Counted from the stretch's first letter, positions 41,260 to 49,177 are shown. The stretch is DNA of 64,000 nucleotides from Streptomyces sp. LHD-70 (GCF_031157275.1 NZ_JAVIFW010000001.1:558001-622000), one strand, 5' to 3'. Notes: generated by a model not told the origin, from the sequence alone. Made by a program: numbers and translations.

Positions 41260-41302
41260 ATGCCTCTGTGGCATGCATCGCCATGATGGCAAAACGTGCC
41301 AT
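41260..41302. promoter_or_regulatory. Two palindromic candidate operators between TetR and SDR genes
   Basis: ATGCCTCTGTGGCAT (41260-41274) is a 5-5-5 inverted repeat, and ATGGCAAAACGTGCCAT (41286-41302) is a 6-5-6 inverted repeat. Both are built from the same ATGCC/GGCAT and ATGGCA/TGCCAT elements. They lie in the divergent promoter region and are likely the TetR binding sites. Confidence 0.6.
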
Positions 41303-41363
41303 GTGGGCGTACTCTGCGAGGGGGAAGAAGGAACCGCCGGAAGAACACAGCAGGGAGCAGGTC

Positions 41364-42158
41364 ATGCAGAACCTCGATCGCTACGCGGGCCGCCGCGTCC
41401 TCGTCACCGGCGCGGGATCCGGGATAGGCCAGGCCACCGTCGTCCGCATGCTCGCCGAGGGCGGGCGCGTGGTGGCCGCCGACATCAGCGAGGACGGCCT
41501 GAAGGACACCGTCGCGCAGGCCGGCGCGGACGCGGAGCGGCTCACCACCCTGGTCCTGAACATCGCCGACGAGGCCGCGGTCCGCGCCGGTGTCGCCTCC
41601 GCCGTGGAGACGCTCGGCGGACTGGACGCCCTGGTCAACGCGGCCGGCATCCTGCGCTCCTCGCACACCCACGAGACGACCCTGGACGCCTTCAACCAGG
41701 TCATCGCCGTCAACCTCACCGGCACGTTCCTGGTGATCCGCGAGGCGATCCCGGCGCTGCTCCGCGGCGAGGGCCCGGCGGTGGTCAACTTCAGCTCGAC
41801 CTCGGCGATGTTCGCCCACCCGTACATGGCGGCGTACGCGGCCAGCAAGGGCGGCATCCAGTCGATGACCCACGCCCTCGCGAGCGAGTACGGGAAGCAG
41901 GGCATCCGCTTCACCGCCGTACAGCCCGGATCCATCTCCTCCGGAATGACCGACGGCTCGGGCGCCAGCCGCCGGAGCATCGGCCCCGGCCTGCCCGACG
42001 ACGCCGACATGAGCCTCTTCGTGAAGCTCGCCCCCGCGCTCGGCGAGGGCTTCGCCGGGCCGGAGACGGTCGCCTCCGTCGTCGCGATGCTCGCCTCGGA
42101 CGACGGCCGGTTCATCACCGGTACGGAGATCCGCATCGACGGCGGCACGCACTTCTGA
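41364..42158 (+). CDS. Short-chain dehydrogenase/reductase
   Basis: A 264-residue classical SDR using NAD(P). VLVTGAGSGIGQATVVRMLA has the TGxxxGIG cofactor motif, ALVNAAGIL is the NAG-type strand, and VVNFSSTSAMFAHPYMAAYA then SKGG supplies the Ser-Tyr-Lys catalytic set (YAASK). VQPGSISSGMTDGS and GTEIRIDGGTHF finish the fold. GGGAG sits seven bases before the ATG at 41364. The gene is divergent from a TetR regulator, so its substrate is probably the same small molecule that the regulator senses. The stop codon is the first triplet of a 9-base repeat. Confidence 0.95.
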   Translation: MQNLDRYAGRRVLVTGAGSGIGQATVVRMLAEGGRVVAADISEDGLKDTVAQAGADAERLTTLVLNIADEAAVRAGVASAVETLGGLDALVNAAGILRSSHTHETTLDAFNQVIAVNLTGTFLVIREAIPALLRGEGPAVVNFSSTSAMFAHPYMAAYAASKGGIQSMTHALASEYGKQGIRFTAVQPGSISSGMTDGSGASRRSIGPGLPDDADMSLFVKLAPALGEGFAGPETVASVVAMLASDDGRFITGTEIRIDGGTHF

Positions 42159-42182
42159 GTCCGATGAGTCCGATGAGTCCTT
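42156..42182 (+). repeat. Three 9-base repeats starting on the SDR stop codon
   Basis: TGAGTCCGA at 42156-42164 and 42165-42173, then TGAGTCCTT at 42174-42182. The first TGA is the SDR stop and the others are in the same frame, so three stops occur in register. Confidence 0.92.
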
Positions 42183-42261
42183 CGGTCAGCGGGCGCCCGC
42201 CGGTCACCCTGACCGACCGGCCCGAGGTGCGCCCGAGCGGGCCGCGCCGCAGGGTGGCCGT

Positions 42262-42303
42262 ATGAGCCCCCAACGTCCCGGAACCCCCGGAACGGGAGCG
42301 TGA
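42262..42303 (+). other. Candidate 13-codon leader frame coupled to the PP2C gene
   Basis: An ATG at 42262, preceded by AGGGTGG at proper spacing, opens a 13-residue frame (MSPQRPGTPGTGA) whose TGA (42301-42303) overlaps the GTG start of the PP2C gene (42300-42302). The arrangement would couple translation of the two. It is read only from spacing and overlap and may be accidental. Confidence 0.3.
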
Positions 42304-43442
42304 CCGGCGCGGCCGACCGCCGCCGGCACGTCGAGGCGCGCGGCGGCGGGCAGGCAACCTGGCTGCGCCCCGGCGCCGGCCCGCCGCGCTGGGCCCGCTG
42401 GGCGCCGCCGCTCCTGCTCGCCGTGCTCGGCACGGTGCAGATCCTCACCCCGCCCGAGATCGAGCTGGGCCTGCTGCTGGCCGCCACGCCGCCGCTCGCC
42501 GCCCTCGCGTACGGGCCGGTCGCCACGGGCTGCATGGGCGCCGTGGCCGTGGCCGTCGCCGCCCTGCCCAACGCGGGGCCCGACCAGCCGGTCCACAGCG
42601 ACCTCCTCATGATCGCGTTCGTCGCGGTGCTCAGCGTCGGCATCTCCTGGGTACGGCGCCGCCGCGACGCCCAGCTGGTCAGCGTGGGCTCCGTCGCCGA
42701 GGCCGCCCAGCTCGCCGTCATGCCCCCGCTGACCGAACGCGTCGGCCGGGTGCGCTGTGCGGGCCTGTACCGGGCGGCCGAGCGCGGCACCCTGGTCGGC
42801 GGCGACCTCTACGACGTACGCGAAGGACCCTGGGGCGTAAGGGCGTTGGTCGGGGACGTGCAGGGGCACGGGCTCGCCGCCGTCGGCACCGTGGCCGCGC
42901 TGCTCGGGGCGTTCCGGGAGGCCGTGCTCGACGAGCCGCACCTCGAAGGCCTCGCCGCCAAGCTGGACCGGCGGCTCGTCACGGACAACGCCCGCGCCGA
43001 GCACGCCGAGCTGTTCGCCACCGCGCTGCTCGTCGCGTTCGTGCCGGGCTCGCCGACCGTACGCCTCCTGTCCTGCGGACACCCGCCGCCCCTGCTGCTG
43101 CGGGCCGGGTCGGCCGAGGAGCTGGCGCCGGAGCCCGGCACTCCGCTCGGCCTCGGCCTGACCGCGTACGCCCCGCCGGACCAGCTGCTCCTCGACCTCG
43201 CACCGGGCGACCAGCTCCTCGCCCACACCGACGGCCTCTCCGAGGCGAGGGACGCGCAGGGCGAGCTGTACGTGCCGGTGGCCCGGTTCGCCGCGCTGCC
43301 CCTGGAGGAGCGGGAGGGGGAGCCGGCGGTGCTCGTGGGCGCGCTGTGGCGGGATCTGCGCGGCTTCGCGGGGGAGGTCAAGGACGATGTGGCGCTGCTT
43401 GTCCTGGCGCCGACGGAAGCGGAGCCCGATCCCGGGGCCTGA
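42300..43442 (+). CDS. PP2C/SpoIIE-type membrane serine/threonine phosphatase
   Basis: A 380-residue protein. Three or four hydrophobic segments occur in the first ~125 residues (APPLLLAVLGTVQILT, LGLLLAATPPLAALAYG, GCMGAVAVAVAALPNA, LLMIAFVAVLSVGISWV), and a PP2C domain of the SpoIIE class follows. The metal-binding motifs are present: RAAERGTLVGGDLYDV, GDVQGHGLAAVG, SCGHPPPLLL, DGLSEARD and DDVALLVL. Such phosphatases typically dephosphorylate anti-anti-sigma factors; no anti-sigma gene is adjacent. The GTG at 42300 is the only sensible start, and its ribosome site is close. The 3' end merges into a 13-base tandem repeat that begins with its own stop codon. Confidence 0.93.
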   Translation: MTGAADRRRHVEARGGGQATWLRPGAGPPRWARWAPPLLLAVLGTVQILTPPEIELGLLLAATPPLAALAYGPVATGCMGAVAVAVAALPNAGPDQPVHSDLLMIAFVAVLSVGISWVRRRRDAQLVSVGSVAEAAQLAVMPPLTERVGRVRCAGLYRAAERGTLVGGDLYDVREGPWGVRALVGDVQGHGLAAVGTVAALLGAFREAVLDEPHLEGLAAKLDRRLVTDNARAEHAELFATALLVAFVPGSPTVRLLSCGHPPPLLLRAGSAEELAPEPGTPLGLGLTAYAPPDQLLLDLAPGDQLLAHTDGLSEARDAQGELYVPVARFAALPLEEREGEPAVLVGALWRDLRGFAGEVKDDVALLVLAPTEAEPDPGA

Positions 43443-43528
43443 CCCCCGGCCCTGACCCCCGGCCCTGACCCCCGGCCCTGACCCCCGGCCCTGAGCCCGG
43501 GCCCTGACTCCGGGCCCTGAGCCCGGCC
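43440..43528 (+). repeat. 13-base tandem repeat starting on the PP2C stop codon
   Basis: TGACCCCCGGCCC is repeated four times exactly (43440-43491), followed by TGAGCCCGGGCCC, TGACTCCGGGCCC and a partial TGAGCCCGGCC. The first TGA is the gene's stop codon. The 13-base period puts later TGA triplets into all three reading frames. Confidence 0.95.
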
Positions 43529-43555
43529 TGAGCCTGGGGGCTGGTCAGGGGGCGG

Positions 43556-44080
43556 TCAGTCCTGCGGCCCGAACCGGTCCCACAGCTTCGGGTAGTAGCG
43601 GGCGAGCGCCGTGTCGTCCTCGAAGTCGACGGGCGCGCCCTGCGGTTCGGCGGGCGCGGGCGGAATGCCCAGGTCGGCGGCGACCGTGCCGGTCAGCTGC
43701 TCGTACGCCTCGTCGGCCGCGTACCCCAACTCCTCGGCGTCGCCGTCGATCTCCTCGTCGAAGTCGTCCAGGAGGTCGGCGAGCGCGTCCGGGTCGTGCA
43801 GGGCGCCCTCGAAGACCTCCCGGCCCTGGCCGATCAGCCAGCAGCGGAAGAAGTCGAAGGCGTCGTCGCTGGCCCCGTCGAGCAGGACGGCGGCCGCGCC
43901 CCACAGGTCCCAGCGGTAGGCGCGGTTGTAGCGGGCCTCGTAGTGGCGGGCGAAGTCCAGGACGGCGTCCGGGTCGAGCCGCACCAGGCGTTCCACGAGC
44001 AGGTCGGCGTGGTCCTCCGGGTCGCCGTCGGCGGCCGCGCGGGTGCTGTCGATGAGCTCCCAGAACTCCGTCTCGTCCAT
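43556..44080 (-). CDS. DUF4240 protein
   Basis: A 174-residue acidic cytoplasmic protein beginning MDETEFWELIDSTRAAADG, the hallmark of DUF4240. The middle (VLDFARHYEARYNRAYRWDL, WGAAAVLLDGASDDAFDFFR, CWLIGQGREVFEGALHDPDA) matches the family closely, and LGYAADEAYEQLTG and YYPKLWDRFG finish it. Function is unknown; the family is widespread in actinomycetes and often occurs near signalling or toxin-like genes. The ATG at 44080 fits the conserved N-terminus. It converges on the PP2C gene across the 13-base repeat. A longer upstream frame has no homology. Confidence 0.92.
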   Translation of the reverse strand: MDETEFWELIDSTRAAADGDPEDHADLLVERLVRLDPDAVLDFARHYEARYNRAYRWDLWGAAAVLLDGASDDAFDFFRCWLIGQGREVFEGALHDPDALADLLDDFDEEIDGDAEELGYAADEAYEQLTGTVAADLGIPPAPAEPQGAPVDFEDDTALARYYPKLWDRFGPQD

Positions 44081-44204
44081 CACGGGACCAGCATCGTGCC
44101 TGGGCGGGGCCGACGCACCCGGAGTGCGGCTCTTGTTACTGGTACGACCGCGCGCCGCCGCCTTCCAGACAGAAGATGTCCGGATTCGCTGCCAGGCTCT
44201 CCGT

Positions 44205-45209
44205 ATGACCGACAGAAGGACATCCGCAGACGGCACCGAAACCTCCACGACCCGCACGACCCGCACGACCCCCGCAACCACGCCTGGCCCCCTGCACGGA
44301 AAGATCGCCCTGGTCGCGGGCGCGACCCGGGGTGCGGGCCGGGCCATGGCCGTGGAGCTCGGGCGGGCCGGGGCCACCGTGTACGCGACGGGCCGCACCA
44401 CCCGCGAGCACACCAGCGAGGTCGGCCGCGACGACGAGACCATCGAGGGCACCGCGGACCTCGTCACCGAGGCGGGCACGGAGTCCGGCGGCCGCGGCGT
44501 CGCCGTACCCACCGACCATCTCGACCCCGAGCAGGTCCGCGCGCTCGTCGACCGGATCGACCGGGAGCAGGGCCGGCTCGACATCCTGGTCAACGACATC
44601 TGGGGCGGCGACGTCCACGTCGAGTGGGGCCGCAAGATGTGGGAGCACGACCTCGACAAGGGCCTGCGCGTGCTGCGCCTGGGCGTCGAATCCCACATCG
44701 TCACCAGCAGCTGCGCCCTGCCGCTGCTGATCAGGAACCCCGGCGGCCTGGTCGTCGAGGTCACCGACGGCACCGAGGAGTACAACCGCCGCTACCGCGA
44801 GCCGTTCTACTACGACCTCGCCAAGTCGGCCCCGCTGCGGATGGCCCGCGGCCTCGCCGAGGAGCTGAAGGAGTACGGCTGCACGGCGGTCGCCCTGACG
44901 CCGGGCTGGCTGCGCTCCGAGGCGATGCTCGACACGTACTTCAAGGTCACCGAGGAGAACTGGCGCGAGGGCTGCAAGCAGAACCCGCACTTCGCGATCT
45001 CCGAGACCCCGACCTACATCGGCCGCACCCTCGCCGCCCTCGCCGCCGACCCGGACCTCGCCCGGTTCAACGGCAAGTCCCTGTCCAGCGGCGGCCTCGC
45101 GCAGGAGTACGGCGTGACCGACGTGGACGGCTCGGCGCCGGACGCCTGGCGCTACCTGACGGAGGTCGACCAGACGGCCCCCGAGGCGGACGTCACCGGT
45201 TACCGGTAG
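44205..45209 (+). CDS. Short-chain dehydrogenase/reductase, longer variant
   Basis: A 334-residue SDR. After a Thr-rich N-terminal extension of ~30 residues (TSTTRTTRTTPATTPG) comes the cofactor motif KIALVAGATRGAGRAMAVEL, then LDILVNDIWGGDVHVEWGRK in place of the usual NNAG. The active-site region contains EYNRRYREPFYYDLAKSAPL, where Tyr and Lys are in register (YYDLAK). A C-terminal extension (FAISETPTYIGRTLAALAAD) is typical of a family often encoded next to WYL regulators, as here. The overlap with that convergent gene is ten bases. The ATG at 44205 lacks a strong ribosome site. The substrate is unknown. Confidence 0.9.
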   Translation: MTDRRTSADGTETSTTRTTRTTPATTPGPLHGKIALVAGATRGAGRAMAVELGRAGATVYATGRTTREHTSEVGRDDETIEGTADLVTEAGTESGGRGVAVPTDHLDPEQVRALVDRIDREQGRLDILVNDIWGGDVHVEWGRKMWEHDLDKGLRVLRLGVESHIVTSSCALPLLIRNPGGLVVEVTDGTEEYNRRYREPFYYDLAKSAPLRMARGLAEELKEYGCTAVALTPGWLRSEAMLDTYFKVTEENWREGCKQNPHFAISETPTYIGRTLAALAADPDLARFNGKSLSSGGLAQEYGVTDVDGSAPDAWRYLTEVDQTAPEADVTGYR

Positions 45210-46171
45210 AGATCCCCGAGCCGGGCTGTCGTCTCCGTGAACCGGCCGCGCAGCGCGGCCGGTTCGAGCACCTCGCACTCGGCGCCGAGCACGATCAGCT
45301 GGCTGTACGCGACGTCGTCGTTCTCCACCGGCAGCACGATCCGCACCCACCCCTGCTCGTCGGCGGGACCGGCCGCCTCCAGGGCCTCGCGGGCGGCGGC
45401 CGGGTCGGTGACGTACGGCAGTCTGCGCACGCCCGCGGGGGAGAGGCGCAGGACGGCCGCGGAGCGGAGGATCGCGCGCGCGAACTGCTCCGCCCGCTCC
45501 TCCCAGAACCGGGGCAGCTCGAACTCCTCGTCCCGTACGAAGCGTTCCTCGCCGGGCGTGACGGAGGTGAAGCGGTCGATCCGGTACACCCGGTAGGCCC
45601 TGTGCTCCGGGACGCGGGCGCACAGATACCAGACACCCGCCTTCAGGATCAGCCCGTACGGCTCCAACTCCCGCTCCACCTCGGTGTCCTGGCGGCGGTA
45701 GCGGGCGGTGACGAGGCGGTCGTCCCATACCGCGTCGGCCACGACCGGCAGCAGCTGGGGCGGATCGGCCTCCCGGAACCAGGCCGGGGCGTCCAGGTGG
45801 AACCGCTGCGAGGCGCTGCGCGAGGCGTCCCGGAGGCTGGGCAGCAGCGCCGCCGAGACCTTCAGACGGGCGGCGGAGGCGGCGTCCTCCAAGCCCATCT
45901 CGCGCAGGGCGCCCGGCACGCCGGACAGGAACAGCGCCTCCGCCTCGCTGCGGGCGAGTCCCGTGAGGCGGGTGCGGTACCCCCCGATCAGCCGGTACCC
46001 GCCGAGCCGCCCTCGGTCGGCGTACACGGGGACGCCGGCTTCGGAGAGTGCCTGGGCGTCTCGGGTCACGGTCCGCTCGGAGACTTCCAGTTCCTGGGCG
46101 AGTTCAGCCGCGGTCATGGACGGACGGTTCTGCAGCAGGAGCACCATCTTGATGAGGAGGGCGGCACGCAT
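45200..46171 (-). CDS. YafY-type transcriptional regulator (HTH_11 plus WYL domain)
   Basis: A 323-residue regulator. The N-terminal winged helix is MRAALLIKMVLLLQNRPSMT, then AAELAQELEVSERTVTRDAQ, residues ~1-60. The WYL domain spans ~140-230 with YRRQDTEVERELEPYGLILK and AGVWYLCARVPEHRAYRVYR, plus the WYL C-terminal extension (WVRIVLPVENDDVAYSQLIV). WYL domains bind nucleotide-type or nucleic acid ligands in some members. The neighbouring convergent SDR gene, overlapping by ten bases, is the likely regulatory target or at least a conserved partner. The ATG at 46171 has GGAAAG about eight bases upstream. Downstream of aceE on the same strand, separated by a terminator and a large inverted repeat. 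Confidence 0.92.
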   Translation of the reverse strand: MRAALLIKMVLLLQNRPSMTAAELAQELEVSERTVTRDAQALSEAGVPVYADRGRLGGYRLIGGYRTRLTGLARSEAEALFLSGVPGALREMGLEDAASAARLKVSAALLPSLRDASRSASQRFHLDAPAWFREADPPQLLPVVADAVWDDRLVTARYRRQDTEVERELEPYGLILKAGVWYLCARVPEHRAYRVYRIDRFTSVTPGEERFVRDEEFELPRFWEERAEQFARAILRSAAVLRLSPAGVRRLPYVTDPAAAREALEAAGPADEQGWVRIVLPVENDDVAYSQLIVLGAECEVLEPAALRGRFTETTARLGDLYR

Positions 46172-46181
46172 GCGCTGATTC

Positions 46182-46288
46182 TTTCCCCACCCCGCCCCTT
46201 CCCGAAAGCCTGCGGCGCTTCGGGGGGTCCGGCAGGCCACGCGGCGCCAGCCGCATATCGACACAGCCGGGAAGGGGCGGGGTGGGGA
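46182..46288. repeat. Long inverted repeat upstream of the WYL regulator gene
   Basis: TCCCCACCCCGCCCCTTCCC with its last G (46184-46204) is matched on the opposite strand by CGGGAAGGGGCGGGGTGGGG with its A (46268-46288), giving a 21-base perfect stem around a 63-base loop. The G/C-rich arms resemble a dispersed Streptomyces intergenic element. It lies in the leader of the WYL gene and just beyond the aceE terminator. Confidence 0.88.
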
Positions 46289-46297
46289 GAAAGCAGG

Positions 46298-46330
46298 CGG
46301 CCCCCGCCACGACGAACGTGACGGGGGCCG
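46298..46330 (-). terminator. aceE terminator
   Basis: CGGCCCCCG (46298-46306) pairs with CGGGGGCCG (46322-46330) across a 15-base loop, 17 bases beyond the aceE stop on the minus strand. Confidence 0.8.
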
Positions 46331-46346
46331 ACCCACAAGACAGGGC

Positions 46347-49043
46347 TCAGAGCCCGTACTTCTCCCGAGCCTCCTTGACCGCGGCAGCGGACACCTCACC
46401 GCGGCGAGCCAGCTGCGCAAGAGCAGCAACCACGATCGACTCCGCGTCGACGCCGAAGTGGCGACGGGCCGCGTCCCGGGTGTCGGAGAGGCCGAAGCCG
46501 TCCGCGCCGAGGGACGTGTAGTCCTGCTCGACCCACTGCGCGATCTGGTCCGGCACCTGCCGCATGTAGTCGCTGACGGCGAGCACCGGCGAGGTGACAC
46601 CCTCCAGCGCCTTGCGGACGTACGGCACCCGCTCCTCGCCGCGCAGCAGCGCCGCATCCGACTCCAGCGCGTCGCGCCGCAGCTCCGTCCAGGAGGTCGC
46701 GGACCACACGTCGGCGCCCACGCCCCACTCCTCGGACAGCAGCTTCTGCGCCTTGAGGGCCCAGTGGATCGCCGTACCGGAGGAGAGCAGCTGGGTGCGC
46801 GGGGCGTCCGAGGAGACGGAGAGGCCCGCGGACTCGGCGGTGTTGAAGCGGTACAGGCCCTTCACGATGCCCTCGTCGACGCCCTCGGGCTTCGCGGGCT
46901 GCGGCATCGGCTCGTTGTAGACCGTGAGGTAGTAGAAGACGTCGGAGTCCTCGCCGGGCGCGGCCTCCCCGTACATCCTCCGCAGACCGTCCTTGACGAT
47001 GGCCGCGACCTCGTAAGCGAACGCCGGGTCGTACGACAGCGCCGCCGGGTTGGTCGCCGCGATCATCGGCGAGTGGCCGTCGGCGTGCTGGAGACCCTCA
47101 CCCGTCAGCGTCGTACGACCGGCCGTGGCGCCGATCAGGAAGCCCTTGCCGAGCTGGTCGCCGAGCTGCCACATCTGGTCGGCCGTGCGCTGCCAGCCGA
47201 ACATCGAGTAGAAGATGTAGAAGGGGATCATCGTCTCGCCGTGCGTGGCGTACGCCGACGCCGCGGCGATGAAGTCGGCCATCGAGCCGGCCTCGGTGAT
47301 GCCCTCGTTGAGGATCTGGCCGTCCTTGGCCTCGCGGTAGTACATGAGCTGGTCGCGGTCGACCGGCTCGTACGTCTGGCCCTTCGGCGAGTAGATGCCG
47401 AGCGACGGGAACAGCGACTCCATACCGAAGGTGCGGGCCTCGTCCGGGACGATCGGCACCCAGCGCTTGCCGGAGGTCTTGTCCCGCATCAGGTCCTTGG
47501 CGAGGCGCACGAATGCCATCGTCGTCGCCATCGACTGCGAGCCGGAGCCCTTGTCGAAGGCGGCGAAGGTCTTCGCGGCGGCCTCGGGCAGCGCGGGCAG
47601 CGGCTGCGTACGGCGGGCCGGGGCCGGACCGCCGAGGGCGGCGCGGCGCTCCTGGAGGTAGCGGACCTCGGGGGAGTCGGCGCCCGGGTGGCCGTAAGGC
47701 ACCTGGCCGTCGACGAAGTCGCTGTCCTTGATGGGGAGTTCGAGAAGGTCACGCATGTTCTTGAACTCGTCCGTCGTGAGCTTCTTCATCTGGTGGTTCG
47801 CGTTCTTCGACGCGAAGCCCTCACCGAGGGTGAAGCCCTTGACGGTCTGCGCGAGGATCACGGTCGGCGCGCCCTTGTGGGCGAGCGCGGCCTTGTACGC
47901 GGCGTACACCTTGCGCGGCTCGTGGCCACCGCGCGACAGCTGGAAGCACTCGATGATCTTGTCGTCGCTGAGCGACTTGCCGAGCTGGACCAGCGCCGGG
48001 TCGCCCGCGAAGAAGTGGTCGCGGATGTAGGCGGCGTCCCGCGTCTGGTACGTCTGGATCTGCGCGTCCGGGACCTCACGGATGCGGCGGACCAGGGCGC
48101 CGTTGGTGTCGAGCTGGAACAGCTCGTCCCAGGCGTTGCCCCACAGCGACTTCACGACGTTCCAGCCGGCGCCGCGGAACTGGGCCTCCAGCTCCTGCAC
48201 GATCTTGAAGTTGGCGCGGACCGGGCCGTCGAGGCGCTGCAGGTTGCAGTTGATGACGAAGGTCAGGTTGTCCAGACCCTCGCGGCTCGCGAGTGCGAGG
48301 GCCGCCGTCGACTCGGGCTCGTCCATCTCGCCGTCACCGAGGAACGCCCACACGTGGGAGTTGGAGACGTCCTTGATGCCGCGGTTGGTGAGGTACCGGT
48401 TGAACCGGGCCTGGTAGATCGCCGACAGCGGGCCGAGGCCCATGGAGACCGTCGGGAACTCCCACAGCCAGGGGAGGCGGCGCGGGTGCGGGTAGGAGGG
48501 CAGGCCGTTGCCGCCGGACTCCTGCCGGAAGTGGTCGAGCTGCTGCTCGGAGAGGCGGCCGTCCAGGAAGGCGCGGGCGTAGATGCCGGGCGACGCGTGA
48601 CCCTGGATGTAGAGCTGGTCGCCGGAGCCGTCCTGCTCCTTGCCGCGGAAGAAGTGGTTGAAGCCCGTCTCGTAGAGCCAGGCCGCGGAGGCGAAGGTGG
48701 CGATGTGGCCGCCGACGCCGTGCTTGGAGCCGCGGGTCACCATGGCGGCCGCGTTCCAGCGGTTCCACGCGGTGATCCGGCGCTCCATCTCCTCGTCGCC
48801 GTCGATGGCCGGCTCGGCGGAGGTGGGGATGCTGTTGACGTAATCCGTCTCCAGGAGCCGGGGGAGGGCGAGGCCCGCGTCCTCGGCGTGCTGGAGGGTA
48901 CGGCGCAGCAGGTACTCCGCGCGATGCGTACCGGCGTGCTCACTCACGGCGTCCACGGAGGCCGCCCACTCGGCGGTCTCCTCGGGGTCGCGGTCCGGCA
49001 GCTGGTCCAGCTGGCTCGGAAGCTTGCCTACGGGGTCGGTCAT
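46347..49043 (-). CDS. aceE: Pyruvate dehydrogenase E1, homodimeric type
   Basis: An 898-residue thiamine diphosphate enzyme that decarboxylates pyruvate and passes the acetyl group to the lipoyl domain of E2. The N-terminus contains RITAWNRWNAAAMVTRGSKH and GVGGHIATFASAAWLYETGF. The TPP-binding motif is GDGEMDEPES (about residues 235-244) with NCNLQRLDGP (263-272). STDIGGHEP-like QLSRGGHEPRKVYAAY and the transketolase-type second domain (ATAGRTTLTGEGLQHADGHS) follow. Length and order match the single-chain AceE of actinobacteria and gamma-proteobacteria. The ATG at 49043 has GGAAGG nine bases upstream. The FCD-type GntR gene lies upstream, and the partners E2 and Lpd follow further right, on the same strand. 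Confidence 0.98.
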   Translation of the reverse strand: MTDPVGKLPSQLDQLPDRDPEETAEWAASVDAVSEHAGTHRAEYLLRRTLQHAEDAGLALPRLLETDYVNSIPTSAEPAIDGDEEMERRITAWNRWNAAAMVTRGSKHGVGGHIATFASAAWLYETGFNHFFRGKEQDGSGDQLYIQGHASPGIYARAFLDGRLSEQQLDHFRQESGGNGLPSYPHPRRLPWLWEFPTVSMGLGPLSAIYQARFNRYLTNRGIKDVSNSHVWAFLGDGEMDEPESTAALALASREGLDNLTFVINCNLQRLDGPVRANFKIVQELEAQFRGAGWNVVKSLWGNAWDELFQLDTNGALVRRIREVPDAQIQTYQTRDAAYIRDHFFAGDPALVQLGKSLSDDKIIECFQLSRGGHEPRKVYAAYKAALAHKGAPTVILAQTVKGFTLGEGFASKNANHQMKKLTTDEFKNMRDLLELPIKDSDFVDGQVPYGHPGADSPEVRYLQERRAALGGPAPARRTQPLPALPEAAAKTFAAFDKGSGSQSMATTMAFVRLAKDLMRDKTSGKRWVPIVPDEARTFGMESLFPSLGIYSPKGQTYEPVDRDQLMYYREAKDGQILNEGITEAGSMADFIAAASAYATHGETMIPFYIFYSMFGWQRTADQMWQLGDQLGKGFLIGATAGRTTLTGEGLQHADGHSPMIAATNPAALSYDPAFAYEVAAIVKDGLRRMYGEAAPGEDSDVFYYLTVYNEPMPQPAKPEGVDEGIVKGLYRFNTAESAGLSVSSDAPRTQLLSSGTAIHWALKAQKLLSEEWGVGADVWSATSWTELRRDALESDAALLRGEERVPYVRKALEGVTSPVLAVSDYMRQVPDQIAQWVEQDYTSLGADGFGLSDTRDAARRHFGVDAESIVVAALAQLARRGEVSAAAVKEAREKYGL

Positions 49044-49160
49044 GATCGACGCCTTCCGGACAGGTTCTCCCGCGACATCGCGGGGGAGGCGGTGGAGATG
49101 GCCCTATCTGGCAGGACAGGGCGGCGGGCTGGGTGCAGCCCGACGTCGACTGTAAGCCGC

Positions 49161-49177
49161 TGATCGATGATCGATCA
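49161..49177. promoter_or_regulatory. 17-base palindromic operator candidate upstream of aceE
   Basis: TGATCGATGATCGATCA is a perfect 8-1-8 inverted repeat in the 364-base gap between the GntR gene and aceE, 118 bases before the aceE start. No second copy was seen near the GntR start or before lpd. It is a strong candidate for GntR control of pyruvate dehydrogenase. Confidence 0.6.

Noticed and set aside
46182-46330. Insertion-sequence ends suggested by the long inverted repeat
   Set aside because: The 63-base interior cannot encode a transposase and no target duplication is visible; it is treated as an intergenic repeat next to a terminator.
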